Assembly: GCA_048859965.1 (NCBI GenBank)
Contig: JBLIZO010000039.1
Coordinates: 1 to 11,613 of the forward strand
Reading direction: 5' to 3'
Source: Fluviibacter sp048859965
GTDB lineage: Bacteria; Pseudomonadota; Gammaproteobacteria; Burkholderiales; Rhodocyclaceae
Length of the DNA stretch: 11,613 nucleotides
Shown: positions 1 to 6,518 of the stretch, piece by piece
Position numbering within the stretch: the first letter of the stretch is position 1
Layout: each line of letters starts with the position of its first letter
Program-made: the position numbers and the translations under genes
Notes under the pieces: model-generated
What the model was told of the DNA's origin: nothing
Database searches by the model: none
The model's input: the letters and a program-made list of their open reading frames with translations, nothing else

Positions 1-113
1 TAGTCGTCCGCATCGAAGCTTCGGATGCCGTTGCGGCACCCGCAGCAGCTTCGGTACCAGCAACCGCGCCAGCGGCATCTCCTGCGAGTACCGGAACCAC
101 AGCACCAAGCGCA
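1..113 (+). repeat. Direct repeat copy 1 (aceF lipoyl-domain end and linker)
   Basis: These 113 bases are identical, base for base, to 1689-1801 in lpdA. The match stops at base 114 on the right and is cut by the window edge on the left, so its true length is unknown. Both copies are read in the same codon phase and encode VVRIEAS plus an Ala/Pro/Thr linker. Confidence 0.97.
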
Positions 114-1460
114 GCCGCTGATGCTGCTGGCGGTGAGATTGTGGATGTGAAGGTTCCGGACATCGGCGACTTCTCGGAAGTCCCGGTCATTGAAGTCTTC
201 GTCAAGCCGGGCGATGTCGTCAAAGTCGATGACGCGCTGGTCACTTTGGAGTCGGACAAGGCCACCATGGATGTGCCTTCGTCAGCAGCCGGCACGGTCA
301 AAGAAGTGCTGGTCAAACTCGGCGACAAGGTGGGTGAAGGCTCAGTGATCGTACGTCTGGAAAGCACCAATACAGCCACAAACTTGCCTGCCCCTGTTTC
401 CCCGATGTCAGGAAGCGCAGCGAGCGAAGGCAATGCGCGAAGCCCGAGCGCTGCTGTACAAGTAAGTACTGCTAGCGAGAGCGACAAAGCAGTGCCAAGC
501 ACAGCCGCTTCCAATCTGCCGAGATTGCCACTGGGCGGTACGGTTCACGCCAGCCCTGGAATTCGCGCCTACGCACGCGAGCTCGGTGTCGACCTCACGC
601 AGGTCAAAGCAACCGGACCAAAAAATCGCATCCTGCGTGAAGACATTACAGGCTTCGTAAAGGGCGCCATGACGACTGGCCTTGTACCTGGAAAAACCCC
701 GGCCATTTCCGGGGGGGGCGCGGGTCTGGACCTGCTCCCATGGCCGAAGGTGGATTTTGCTAAATTCGGCGCGATTGACGTGCAACCACTGTCACGAATC
801 AAGAAAATCTCTGGCCAGAATCTTTCTCGCAACTGGGCAATGATCCCGGCCGTCACCTATCACGAAGACGCGGACATTACCGATCTGGAAGCCTTCCGCG
901 TACAACTGAACAAGGAAAACGAGAAAGGTGGTGGTGCAAAACTCACCATGCTCGCTTTTCTGGTCAAGGCCTGCGTCAAGGCGCTCCAAAAATATCCGGA
1001 GTTCAATGCCTCGCTGGACGGTGACAACCTGGTGATGAAGCAATACTTCAACATTGCATTTGCTGCCGACACGCCGAACGGTCTGGTGGTGCCGGTCATC
1101 AAGAGCGCCGACAAGAAGTCTGTCTTCGAGATTGCGCAGGAATCCGGTGACCTCGCGAAACAAGCACGCGATGGCAAACTGAAACCGGCCGATATGCAGG
1201 GGGCTTGCTTCACGATCTCCTCACTGGGCGGTATCGGTGGCACCTACTTCGCACCGATCGTCAACGCACCGGAAGTCGCGATTCTCGGCGTCAACAAGAG
1301 CGCCATGAAACCGTTATGGGATGGCAAGCAATTCGTGCCCCGACTGACGCTGCCGCTGTCACTGACCGCCGATCACCGCGTGATTGATGGCGCGCTGGCC
1401 ACGCGATTCAATGTCTATCTGGCTCAGTTGCTGGCGGACTTCCGCCGCGTCGCACTGTAA
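1..1460 (+). CDS. aceF: Dihydrolipoyllysine acetyltransferase, E2 of pyruvate dehydrogenase (5' end outside window)
   Basis: E2 transfers the acetyl group from lipoyl-lysine to CoA and forms the core of the cytoplasmic pyruvate dehydrogenase complex. The frame is already open at the left edge: it reads the last residues of one lipoyl domain (VVRIEAS) and an Ala/Pro/Thr linker. A second lipoyl domain then runs from about 141 to 365, with the lipoylated lysine of ESDKATM at 258-260. A second linker follows, then a peripheral subunit-binding domain (from HASPGIRAYARELGV, about 540-670). The acetyltransferase domain ends with the active-site motif DHRVIDG (His 1374-1376, Asp 1386-1388). So there are at least two lipoyl domains, and the GTG at 141 is internal, not the start. 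About 485 residues are visible. A run of eight G (711-718) lies in the linker before the catalytic domain. aceE probably lies upstream; that is inference. Confidence 0.96.
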   Translation, partial: VVRIEASDAVAAPAAASVPATAPAASPASTGTTAPSAAADAAGGEIVDVKVPDIGDFSEVPVIEVFVKPGDVVKVDDALVTLESDKATMDVPSSAAGTVKEVLVKLGDKVGEGSVIVRLESTNTATNLPAPVSPMSGSAASEGNARSPSAAVQVSTASESDKAVPSTAASNLPRLPLGGTVHASPGIRAYARELGVDLTQVKATGPKNRILREDITGFVKGAMTTGLVPGKTPAISGGGAGLDLLPWPKVDFAKFGAIDVQPLSRIKKISGQNLSRNWAMIPAVTYHEDADITDLEAFRVQLNKENEKGGGAKLTMLAFLVKACVKALQKYPEFNASLDGDNLVMKQYFNIAFAADTPNGLVVPVIKSADKKSVFEIAQESGDLAKQARDGKLKPADMQGACFTISSLGGIGGTYFAPIVNAPEVAILGVNKSAMKPLWDGKQFVPRLTLPLSLTADHRVIDGALATRFNVYLAQLLADFRRVAL

Positions 1461-1471
1461 GGAGATCCGAT

Positions 1472-3286
1472 ATGAGCCAACTCATTGAACTCAAAGTCCC
1501 CGACATCGGCGATTTCAGCGAAGTTCCCGTCATTGAGGTGTTTGTTAAACCCGGCGACGTCATCAAGGTGGACGATGCACTCGTTACCCTGGAGTCCGAC
1601 AAAGCCACCATGGATGTACCCGCTTCGGCTGCCGGCACCGTCAAGGAAGTGCTGGTGAAACTCGGCGACAAAATCGGTGAAGGCACCGTAGTCGTCCGCA
1701 TCGAAGCTTCGGATGCCGTTGCGGCACCCGCAGCAGCTTCGGTACCAGCAACCGCGCCAGCGGCATCTCCTGCGAGTACCGGAACCACAGCACCAAGCGC
1801 ACCGTCAGCGCCAACACCCGCAACCAGCTACACCGGCTCAGTTGACGTCGATTGTGACCTACTCGTACTCGGTGGCGGCCCCGGCGGTTACTCGGCCGCC
1901 TTCCGCGCAGCCGATCTGGGTCTTAACACCGTCATCGTCGAGCGCTACGGTACGCTAGGCGGTGTCTGTCTGAATGTCGGTTGCATCCCATCCAAGGCGC
2001 TGCTGCACATCGCCGGTGTCATGAACGAAGTCACGCATCTGCACGAACTGGGTATTGTCGAAATGGCCTCGGCCAAGGTATCGGTCGAAAAACTGCGTGA
2101 ACACAAGACCAAAGTTGTCAGCAAGCTGACTGGTGGCCTGGCCGGCATGGCCAAGGGTCGTAAAGTGCAACAGGTACGCGGCACCGGCCAATTCATTGAT
2201 GCGCATCATATGAGCGTTGACGTCACCTCAGGCGACGGCCAACAGGCGACCGGTGAGAAGAAAGTCATTCGTTTCAAGCAGGCAATTATTGCCGCTGGCT
2301 CTCAATCAATCAGGCTCCCGTTCATGCCGGTGGATCCGCGCGTTGTTGATTCGACCGGAGCGCTGGAACTCAAGGACATCCCCAAACGCATGCTGGTCGT
2401 TGGCGGCGGTATTATCGGTCTGGAAATGGCCACGGTCTATGCGACGCTGGGCACACAGATTGATGTCGTCGAACTGGGATCCGGTTTGATGCCTGGCGCT
2501 GATCGCGATCTGGTCAAGGTCTGGGAAAAGATGAATCTCTCACGCTTCAACCGCGTGATGCTCAATACCAAATGCGTCGCTGCACAAGCGGAGACAGGCG
2601 GAATTGCCGTCCAGTTCGAAGGCGCCAACGGTGCCGAAACGCCTGCAGCAGGCACCTATGATCGTATTCTTGTTGCCGTTGGCCGCTCACCGAATGGTGG
2701 CAAACTGGCTGCCGACAAAGCGGGCGTCATCATTGACGAGCGCGGCTTCATACCAGTCGACAACCAGATGCGGACCAATGTATCTCACATCTTCGCCATT
2801 GGCGATCTGGTCGGCCAGCCAATGCTGGCGCATAAGGCCGTGCACGAAGGCCATGTTGCAGCGGAAGTGGTCGCCGGCCACAAGCGTATATTCGACCCGC
2901 TACAAATCCCCTCTGTTGCCTATACCGATCCGGAAGTTGCCTGGGCCGGCCTGACCGAAGAGCAGTGCAAAACCAGTGGTCGCAAATTCACCAAAGCCCT
3001 ATTCCCGTGGGCAGCATCTGGTCGTGCGATCGCCAATGGTCGTGACGAAGGCTTCACCAAACTGCTGTTCGATGCAGAGTCTCACCGCATCATAGGCGGC
3101 GGTATCGTCGGTACCCATGCTGGCGATTTGATCGGCGAAGTCTGCCTGGCGATCGAAATGGGCTGTGACGCCGCAGATATCGGCCATACGATTCACCCAC
3201 ACCCCACACTCTGTGAGTCTGTCGGTCTCGCAGCAGAAGTCGCAGAGGGTGCGTGTACAGATCTGCCACCGCAGAAAAAGAAATAA
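1472..3286 (+). CDS. lpdA: Dihydrolipoyl dehydrogenase (E3) with N-terminal lipoyl domain
   Basis: E3 reoxidises dihydrolipoyl groups of E2 with FAD and NAD+. The 604-residue protein is about 130 longer than the usual E3 because of an added lipoyl domain (residues 1-80, lipoylated Lys44 in ESDKATM) and a flexible Ala/Pro/Thr linker (about 80-122). The flavoprotein follows: FAD-binding GGGPGG (134-139), redox disulfide Cys166/Cys171 in GGVCLNVGCIPSK, NAD-binding GGGIIGLE (311-318), second FAD motif AIGD (442-445), and the C-terminal HPHPTLCES with the catalytic His577/Glu582 pair. All key residues are present. The start is set by GGAG at 1461-1464, seven bases before the ATG, and the gene follows aceF by 11 bp, so the two are co-transcribed. 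Lipoyl-E3 fusions of this type are known from Neisseria and Ralstonia. The linker DNA is an exact copy of the aceF one. Confidence 0.97.
   Translation: MSQLIELKVPDIGDFSEVPVIEVFVKPGDVIKVDDALVTLESDKATMDVPASAAGTVKEVLVKLGDKIGEGTVVVRIEASDAVAAPAAASVPATAPAASPASTGTTAPSAPSAPTPATSYTGSVDVDCDLLVLGGGPGGYSAAFRAADLGLNTVIVERYGTLGGVCLNVGCIPSKALLHIAGVMNEVTHLHELGIVEMASAKVSVEKLREHKTKVVSKLTGGLAGMAKGRKVQQVRGTGQFIDAHHMSVDVTSGDGQQATGEKKVIRFKQAIIAAGSQSIRLPFMPVDPRVVDSTGALELKDIPKRMLVVGGGIIGLEMATVYATLGTQIDVVELGSGLMPGADRDLVKVWEKMNLSRFNRVMLNTKCVAAQAETGGIAVQFEGANGAETPAAGTYDRILVAVGRSPNGGKLAADKAGVIIDERGFIPVDNQMRTNVSHIFAIGDLVGQPMLAHKAVHEGHVAAEVVAGHKRIFDPLQIPSVAYTDPEVAWAGLTEEQCKTSGRKFTKALFPWAASGRAIANGRDEGFTKLLFDAESHRIIGGGIVGTHAGDLIGEVCLAIEMGCDAADIGHTIHPHPTLCESVGLAAEVAEGACTDLPPQKKK
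1689..1801 (+). repeat. Direct repeat copy 2 (lpdA lipoyl-domain end and linker)
   Basis: Exact copy of window bases 1-113, offset by 1688. It covers the end of the lpdA lipoyl domain and most of its Ala/Pro/Thr linker. The reading phase is kept, so recombination between the copies would delete 1688 bp and join the aceF 5' part in frame to the E3 flavoprotein. Confidence 0.97.
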
Positions 3287-3304
3287 GCAGACGCAACAAC
3301 CATT

Positions 3305-3342
3305 AACGAAAAACCCCACGCTGAAACGTGGGGTTTTTCGTT
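3305..3342 (+). terminator. Bidirectional intrinsic terminator between lpdA and the histone-like gene
   Basis: A perfect 16-bp inverted repeat (arms 3305-3320 and 3327-3342, loop CTGAAA). The GC core CCCCACG/CGTGGGG is bordered by A5 on one side and T5 on the other, so the hairpin has a U-tract in either direction. It lies 18 bp past lpdA (+) and 25 bp past the stop of the convergent histone-like gene (-) and can serve both. Confidence 0.92.
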
Positions 3343-3367
3343 GGGTGCTTAAAAGTGCAAGAACAGT

Positions 3368-3820
3368 TTACTTCTTCTTGGCGACTTTCTTCACAGCCTT
3401 TTTAACGGCCTTGTTGGCAACCTTTTTAACAGCAACCTTCTTCACCGCTTTTTTAGCGGCCGGTTTCTTGGCGGCAACCTTCTTCGCTGCAGGCTTCTTG
3501 GCAGCTACTTTTTTAGCGGCTGGTTTCTTGGCGGCAACCTTCTTCGCTGCAGGCTTCTTGGCAGCTACTTTTTTAGCGGCCGGCTTCTTGGCGGCAACCT
3601 TCTTCGCTGCAGGCTTCTTGGCAGCTACTTTTTTAGCGGCCGGTTTCTTGGCAGCAACCTTCTTCGCTGCGGGCTTCTTGGCGGCTACTTTTTTAGCGGC
3701 CGGTTTCTTGGCAGCTACTTTTTTAGCGGCCGGCTTTTTAGCGGCAGCTTTTTTTGCAGCCGGCTTCTTGGCTGCCAGCGTTGCAGCCAGCGTCGTGAAC
3801 GAAGTGGTTTCAGTTGACAT
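3368..3820 (-). CDS. Histone H1-like Lys/Ala-repeat DNA-binding protein
   Basis: The 150-residue protein is almost entirely five-residue units alternating PAAKK and VAAKK. A short non-basic head (MSTETTSFTTLAATLA) precedes them and a lysine/valine tail (KKAVKKVAVKK, ending VAKKK) follows. This is the composition of the bacterial H1-like proteins such as Bordetella BpH1 and the AlgP C-terminal domain, which bind DNA non-specifically and help compact the nucleoid. There is no globular domain, membrane segment or catalytic motif. The ATG at 3820 is chosen over one 12 codons upstream because AAGGAGA (complement of 3828-3834) sits seven bases before it. The gene stands alone between lpdA and rpiA, with a shared terminator downstream. 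Family is clear; the exact role (nucleoid protein or regulator) is inference, and no specific gene name is justified. Confidence 0.9.
   Translation of the reverse strand: MSTETTSFTTLAATLAAKKPAAKKAAAKKPAAKKVAAKKPAAKKVAAKKPAAKKVAAKKPAAKKVAAKKPAAKKVAAKKPAAKKVAAKKPAAKKVAAKKPAAKKVAAKKPAAKKVAAKKPAAKKAVKKVAVKKVANKAVKKAVKKVAKKK
3451..3750 (-). repeat. 60-bp tandem repeat coding for PAAKK/VAAKK units
   Basis: Four full 60-bp units (3451-3510, 3511-3570, 3571-3630, 3631-3690) are followed by two 30-bp half units (3691-3720, 3721-3750). Units 1, 2 and 3 differ from each other at only one or two bases; unit 4 differs from unit 1 at three. Each 60-bp unit holds four 5-residue peptide units spelled with different synonymous codons. 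The DNA period is therefore four times the peptide period, which indicates recent expansion of the 60-bp block. Confidence 0.95.
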
Positions 3821-3863
3821 CTTGACGTCTCCTTCCAGGATGGATTTGGTAAGCACAGTTTAT

Positions 3864-3879
3864 ACACTTATGGAAGTGT
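3864..3879. promoter_or_regulatory. Inverted repeat ACACTT-N4-AAGTGT in the histone-like gene promoter
   Basis: A perfect 6-bp inverted repeat with a 4-base spacer. It lies between the TATAAA-like and TTTACA boxes of the histone-like gene, where a bound repressor would block RNA polymerase. The operator role is inferred from position only. Confidence 0.35.
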
Positions 3880-3902
3880 GTAAAGATTTTTCTTAGCATT
3901 TC

Positions 3903-3916
3903 TTCAATTAATTGAA
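3903..3916. promoter_or_regulatory. 14-bp perfect palindrome TTCAATTAATTGAA
   Basis: A perfect palindrome about 83-96 bp upstream of the histone-like start codon, in the AT-rich part of the divergent region. It has the symmetry of a dimeric-regulator site, but I do not recognise the regulator. AT-rich palindromes can occur by chance in such sequence. Confidence 0.35.
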
Positions 3917-4077
3917 TTGAGTGTGTCATTTTTTTCATGCGTGCTTCGAACGATCTCTCGTAATTCGGCATTCAACACGACATCAAACTCGCCAATAAAA
4001 AAGTGGCTGGCTTAAATTTTCAACGGATAATGTACGAAGTTTCTCTCCAATAATCGCTGCCAACTTGTGAGTGCATC

Positions 4078-4761
4078 ATGTCTCCCGAACAACAAGCCGC
4101 ACTGAAAAAATCCGTCGCCATCGCCGCAGCAGACTATGTTGCCGCCAACCTACCCAAAGGCGCTATCCTCGGGGTTGGCACGGGATCAACTGCCAATCTC
4201 TTCATTGACGCCCTCGTACCAATTCGCGAAAAAATTGGTGGCGCAATCGCCAGCTCAAAAGCAACCGCTGAGAAGCTCGCCGCGATTGGCATACCTCTTT
4301 TAGACCTGAACAACATCGACAAACTACCGATCTATGTCGATGGTGCCGATGAAATTGATCCGGGCTTTTCCATGATCAAGGGCGGTGGCGGCGCACTGAC
4401 CCGTGAGAAAATCATTGCCGATGTGGCCGATCAGTTCGTCTGTATTGCTGACGCATCGAAGTGCGTCGATGTCCTTGGCCGATTTGCTCTGCCTATCGAA
4501 GTGATTCCAATGGCAACTGCACAGGTTGCTCGCGCCATGCAGAAGCTCGGTGGAACGCCTGTGCTTCGCGCCGACTTCATTACCGATAACGGCAATCAGA
4601 TTCTTGATGTATCAGGCTTATCGATCAGTGACCCGGCGACTTTTGAATCCACGCTCAACCAGATCGTCGGTACTGTCACCAACGGCCTCTTTGCCCGTCG
4701 GGGAGCGGATGTATTACTGCTCGGCACCACTAACGGCGTTGAATTACATACCCGTATCTGA
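4078..4761 (+). CDS. rpiA: Ribose-5-phosphate isomerase A
   Basis: Interconverts ribose 5-phosphate and ribulose 5-phosphate in the non-oxidative pentose phosphate pathway (cytoplasm). The 227-residue length is normal for the family. Seen in order: the phosphate-binding loop GVGTGSTAN (32-40), SSKAT (59-63), the DGADEID segment with Asp88 and Asp91, KGGGGALTREK with Lys101 and the catalytic Glu110. These are offset by seven from Asp81, Asp84, Lys94 and Glu103 of the E. coli enzyme, so the active site is complete. The ATG at 4078 gives the expected N-terminus, though the ribosome site before it is weak (GTGAG). The gene is monocistronic: divergent from the histone-like gene and closed by a hairpin 20 bp after its stop. 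Confidence 0.97.
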   Translation: MSPEQQAALKKSVAIAAADYVAANLPKGAILGVGTGSTANLFIDALVPIREKIGGAIASSKATAEKLAAIGIPLLDLNNIDKLPIYVDGADEIDPGFSMIKGGGGALTREKIIADVADQFVCIADASKCVDVLGRFALPIEVIPMATAQVARAMQKLGGTPVLRADFITDNGNQILDVSGLSISDPATFESTLNQIVGTVTNGLFARRGADVLLLGTTNGVELHTRI

Positions 4762-4781
4762 ACGATGACACCCATCAACGC

Positions 4782-4813
4782 AAACGGGGCTCGGCAAACG
4801 CTGAGCCCCGTTT
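4782..4813 (+). terminator. Intrinsic terminator after rpiA, shared with the convergent yggX transcript
   Basis: A 14-bp stem (AAACGGGGCTCGGC at 4782-4795, GCTGAGCCCCGTTT at 4800-4813) with one G-U pair and an AAAC loop, followed by CTTATT. It begins 20 bp past rpiA. yggX ends at 4842 on the opposite strand, so the hairpin may also end the five-gene minus-strand transcript, although the U-tract in that direction is short (GTTTGCG). Confidence 0.88.
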
Positions 4814-4841
4814 CTTATTGAGATACGCCAATCGGGCGTTG

Positions 4842-5114
4842 TTAGCCCTTCGGCGGCGAAAAGCCTTCAACCTGATCAGCTCCCTCACCGAAGAAATGCT
4901 TTTCACACTGCTCCCGCAAGTACTCGCGATGACGCGCATCAGCCAGATTGAGACGATTCTCGTTGATGATCATCGTCTGCAGCTTGACCCACTGCTGCCA
5001 CGCTTCTTTCGAAACCGAATCAAACAGTTTCTTGCCCATGGCGCCAGGCATCGGTGGGAAATCCATGCCTTCGGCTTCTTTGCCGAGTTTGATGCATTGA
5101 ACGGTACGTGTCAT
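4842..5114 (-). CDS. yggX: Fe(2+)-trafficking / oxidative damage protection protein YggX
   Basis: A 90-residue member of the YggX family, small cytoplasmic proteins linked to protection of iron-sulfur clusters from oxidants and to iron handling. It matches E. coli YggX along its whole length: MTRTVQC with the conserved Cys7, REAEG-like GKEAEGMDFPPMPG, GKKLFDSVSKEAWQQW, QTMIINENRLN, and the closing EGFSPP. The ATG is preceded by AGGGA at suitable spacing. It starts 22 bp after argA ends, so it is very likely the last gene of that transcript; argA-yggX adjacency is, as I recall, common in betaproteobacteria. Confidence 0.96.
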   Translation of the reverse strand: MTRTVQCIKLGKEAEGMDFPPMPGAMGKKLFDSVSKEAWQQWVKLQTMIINENRLNLADARHREYLREQCEKHFFGEGADQVEGFSPPKG

Positions 5115-5136
5115 ATCAAATTCCCTGTGGGGTTGT

Positions 5137-6447
5137 TTATGAGAGTGTCTTCACAAAAACTTTGGAGTTGCGCTGGTAGTTGTACATCTCACGCTTACGA
5201 TCCGGCAGGTCTTCAACCGTAGCAGGCTTATACCCCCGCTCAATAAACCAGTGCGACGTCCGGGTCGTCAGTACGTACAATCTACGGATGCCTTTGGCGC
5301 GCGCCCGTATCTCGATGGCCTGCATCAGGCGTTCGCCATAGCCCCACTCGCGATGTTCGCTATCGACAGCCAGACAAGCCAATTCGGCATTGTCATTGTC
5401 AAGGATATAGAGCGCAGCGCACCCGACAATCACGTTATCGTGCTCCAGCACGGTGAACTGGCTGACCTCCTGCTCGATCCGCTCGCGCGGCCGCGGCACC
5501 AGTGTCCCGTCCTGCTCGAGCGGTTCAATGATACCGAGCAGGCCGGCAATATCATCCGGACGAGCATCGCGCAGGCGATCCAGCGAATCCCGCGTAACGA
5601 TGGTACCCACGCCATCATGCGTGAACAACTCCAGAATCATCGAACCTTCGTCATCGTAGCCAACCAGATGTACCCGGCTAACGCCGGCGCGGCTGGCACG
5701 AATCGAACAGGGCAGGAACCGGCGCATATCGGGCGACAACCAATCGCCTCGCTTCAATAAGTGGTCAGCAGCATCGGTGGTCAATTCGTCGATAAGCGTA
5801 CCATCTTCCTCCAACGCGCCTGCAGTATCTCCAATGTAAATAAGCTTGTCGGCGCGCAACGCAATAGCGATGGCTTCGGCGACTTCCTCCATAGCCAGAT
5901 TGAAAATCTCGCCCGACGGACTCGGCCCCTGACACGACTGCAGAATGATATTGCCCAGCGAATGCTGCGCACGCATCCCTTCTACATCGACCTTACGGAC
6001 AACCCCGGCGTACTGCATATCAACGCCATCGATCACACCCATCGGCCGCGCCGTCAGAAAATTGCCGCTGATGACCCGCATGGTATTACCAGCCATCGGC
6101 GTATTGGGCAGGCCCTGAGACAGTAACGCTTCGATTTCCAGATACACGCTACCGACGGCGTGTAGCACACAGTCCAGCGTATCCGCGTCGGTCACCCGGT
6201 AATTGCCATGGAAGTGGGATGGCAACCCCCGGTCACGCAACTCCTCTTCAATTTGCGGCCGCGCGCCATGCACGACCACCAGTCGGATACCGAGGCTTGC
6301 CAACAGGTTGATATCGTAGGCAAAGGTTTTGGCCAGAGGACCGCCGATCGCTTTGCCGCCGACCGCGATGACAAAGGTCTTCCCTCGGAAGCTATTAATA
6401 TAGGGTGCAACCGAACGGAACCAGGCGACAAAATTTGGATCAGGCAC
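5137..6447 (-). CDS. argA: N-acetylglutamate synthase
   Basis: Makes N-acetylglutamate from glutamate and acetyl-CoA, the first step of arginine biosynthesis. The 436 residues form two domains. The N-terminal amino-acid-kinase fold (about 24-265) has VGGKAIGG (29-36), VVVHGARPQI (57-66) and the later IGDTAG (205-210); in ArgA this domain binds arginine for feedback control rather than phosphorylating substrate. The C-terminal GNAT acetyltransferase domain (about 287-431) has the acetyl-CoA loop HREWGYGERL (365-374) and FIERGYKP (401-408). The start is a GTG at 6447, preceded by GGAGAG; it gives the typical MPDPNFVAWFRSVAPYI N-terminus. It lies 71 bp after rsmE and 22 bp before yggX. Arginine feedback is inferred from the family. 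Confidence 0.96.
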   Translation of the reverse strand: MPDPNFVAWFRSVAPYINSFRGKTFVIAVGGKAIGGPLAKTFAYDINLLASLGIRLVVVHGARPQIEEELRDRGLPSHFHGNYRVTDADTLDCVLHAVGSVYLEIEALLSQGLPNTPMAGNTMRVISGNFLTARPMGVIDGVDMQYAGVVRKVDVEGMRAQHSLGNIILQSCQGPSPSGEIFNLAMEEVAEAIAIALRADKLIYIGDTAGALEEDGTLIDELTTDAADHLLKRGDWLSPDMRRFLPCSIRASRAGVSRVHLVGYDDEGSMILELFTHDGVGTIVTRDSLDRLRDARPDDIAGLLGIIEPLEQDGTLVPRPRERIEQEVSQFTVLEHDNVIVGCAALYILDNDNAELACLAVDSEHREWGYGERLMQAIEIRARAKGIRRLYVLTTRTSHWFIERGYKPATVEDLPDRKREMYNYQRNSKVFVKTLS

Positions 6448-6518
6448 GGCACTCTCCGCCAGCAGAATTCAAGCGATCAATATTACCGCACATCGCGACG
6501 CCTTACACCCCATCATGC

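Larger units (their letters stand above)
3821..4077. promoter_or_regulatory. AT-rich divergent intergenic region (histone-like gene / rpiA)
   Basis: This 257-bp gap holds the promoters of two divergent genes and no credible coding sequence. For the - strand gene a TATAAA-like box is visible (complement of 3859-3864), with TTTACA (complement of 3879-3884) only 14 bases upstream, a poor spacing. For rpiA a GATAAT box occurs at 4026-4031 but no convincing -35 stands 16-18 bases before it. The region is much richer in A+T than the flanking genes. Promoter positions are tentative. Confidence 0.45.

Noticed and set aside
141..1460. GTG at 141 as the start of aceF
   Set aside because: The same frame is open to the left edge and encodes the end of a lipoyl domain and its linker, so the gene begins upstream of the window.
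3451..3750. CRISPR-like periodic repeats
   Set aside because: The repeats are contiguous, without spacers, and are in frame inside a protein-coding gene.
3165..3896. Long + strand reading frame rich in Phe, Ala and Leu across the histone-like gene
   Set aside because: It is the antisense of the Lys/Ala repeats; the minus-strand frame has a good ribosome site, a family match and a terminator.
6448..6518. Promoter for argA-yggX in the 71-bp gap (TAATAT on the minus strand)
   Set aside because: The box is off consensus and no -35 stands at a proper distance; too weak to annotate.
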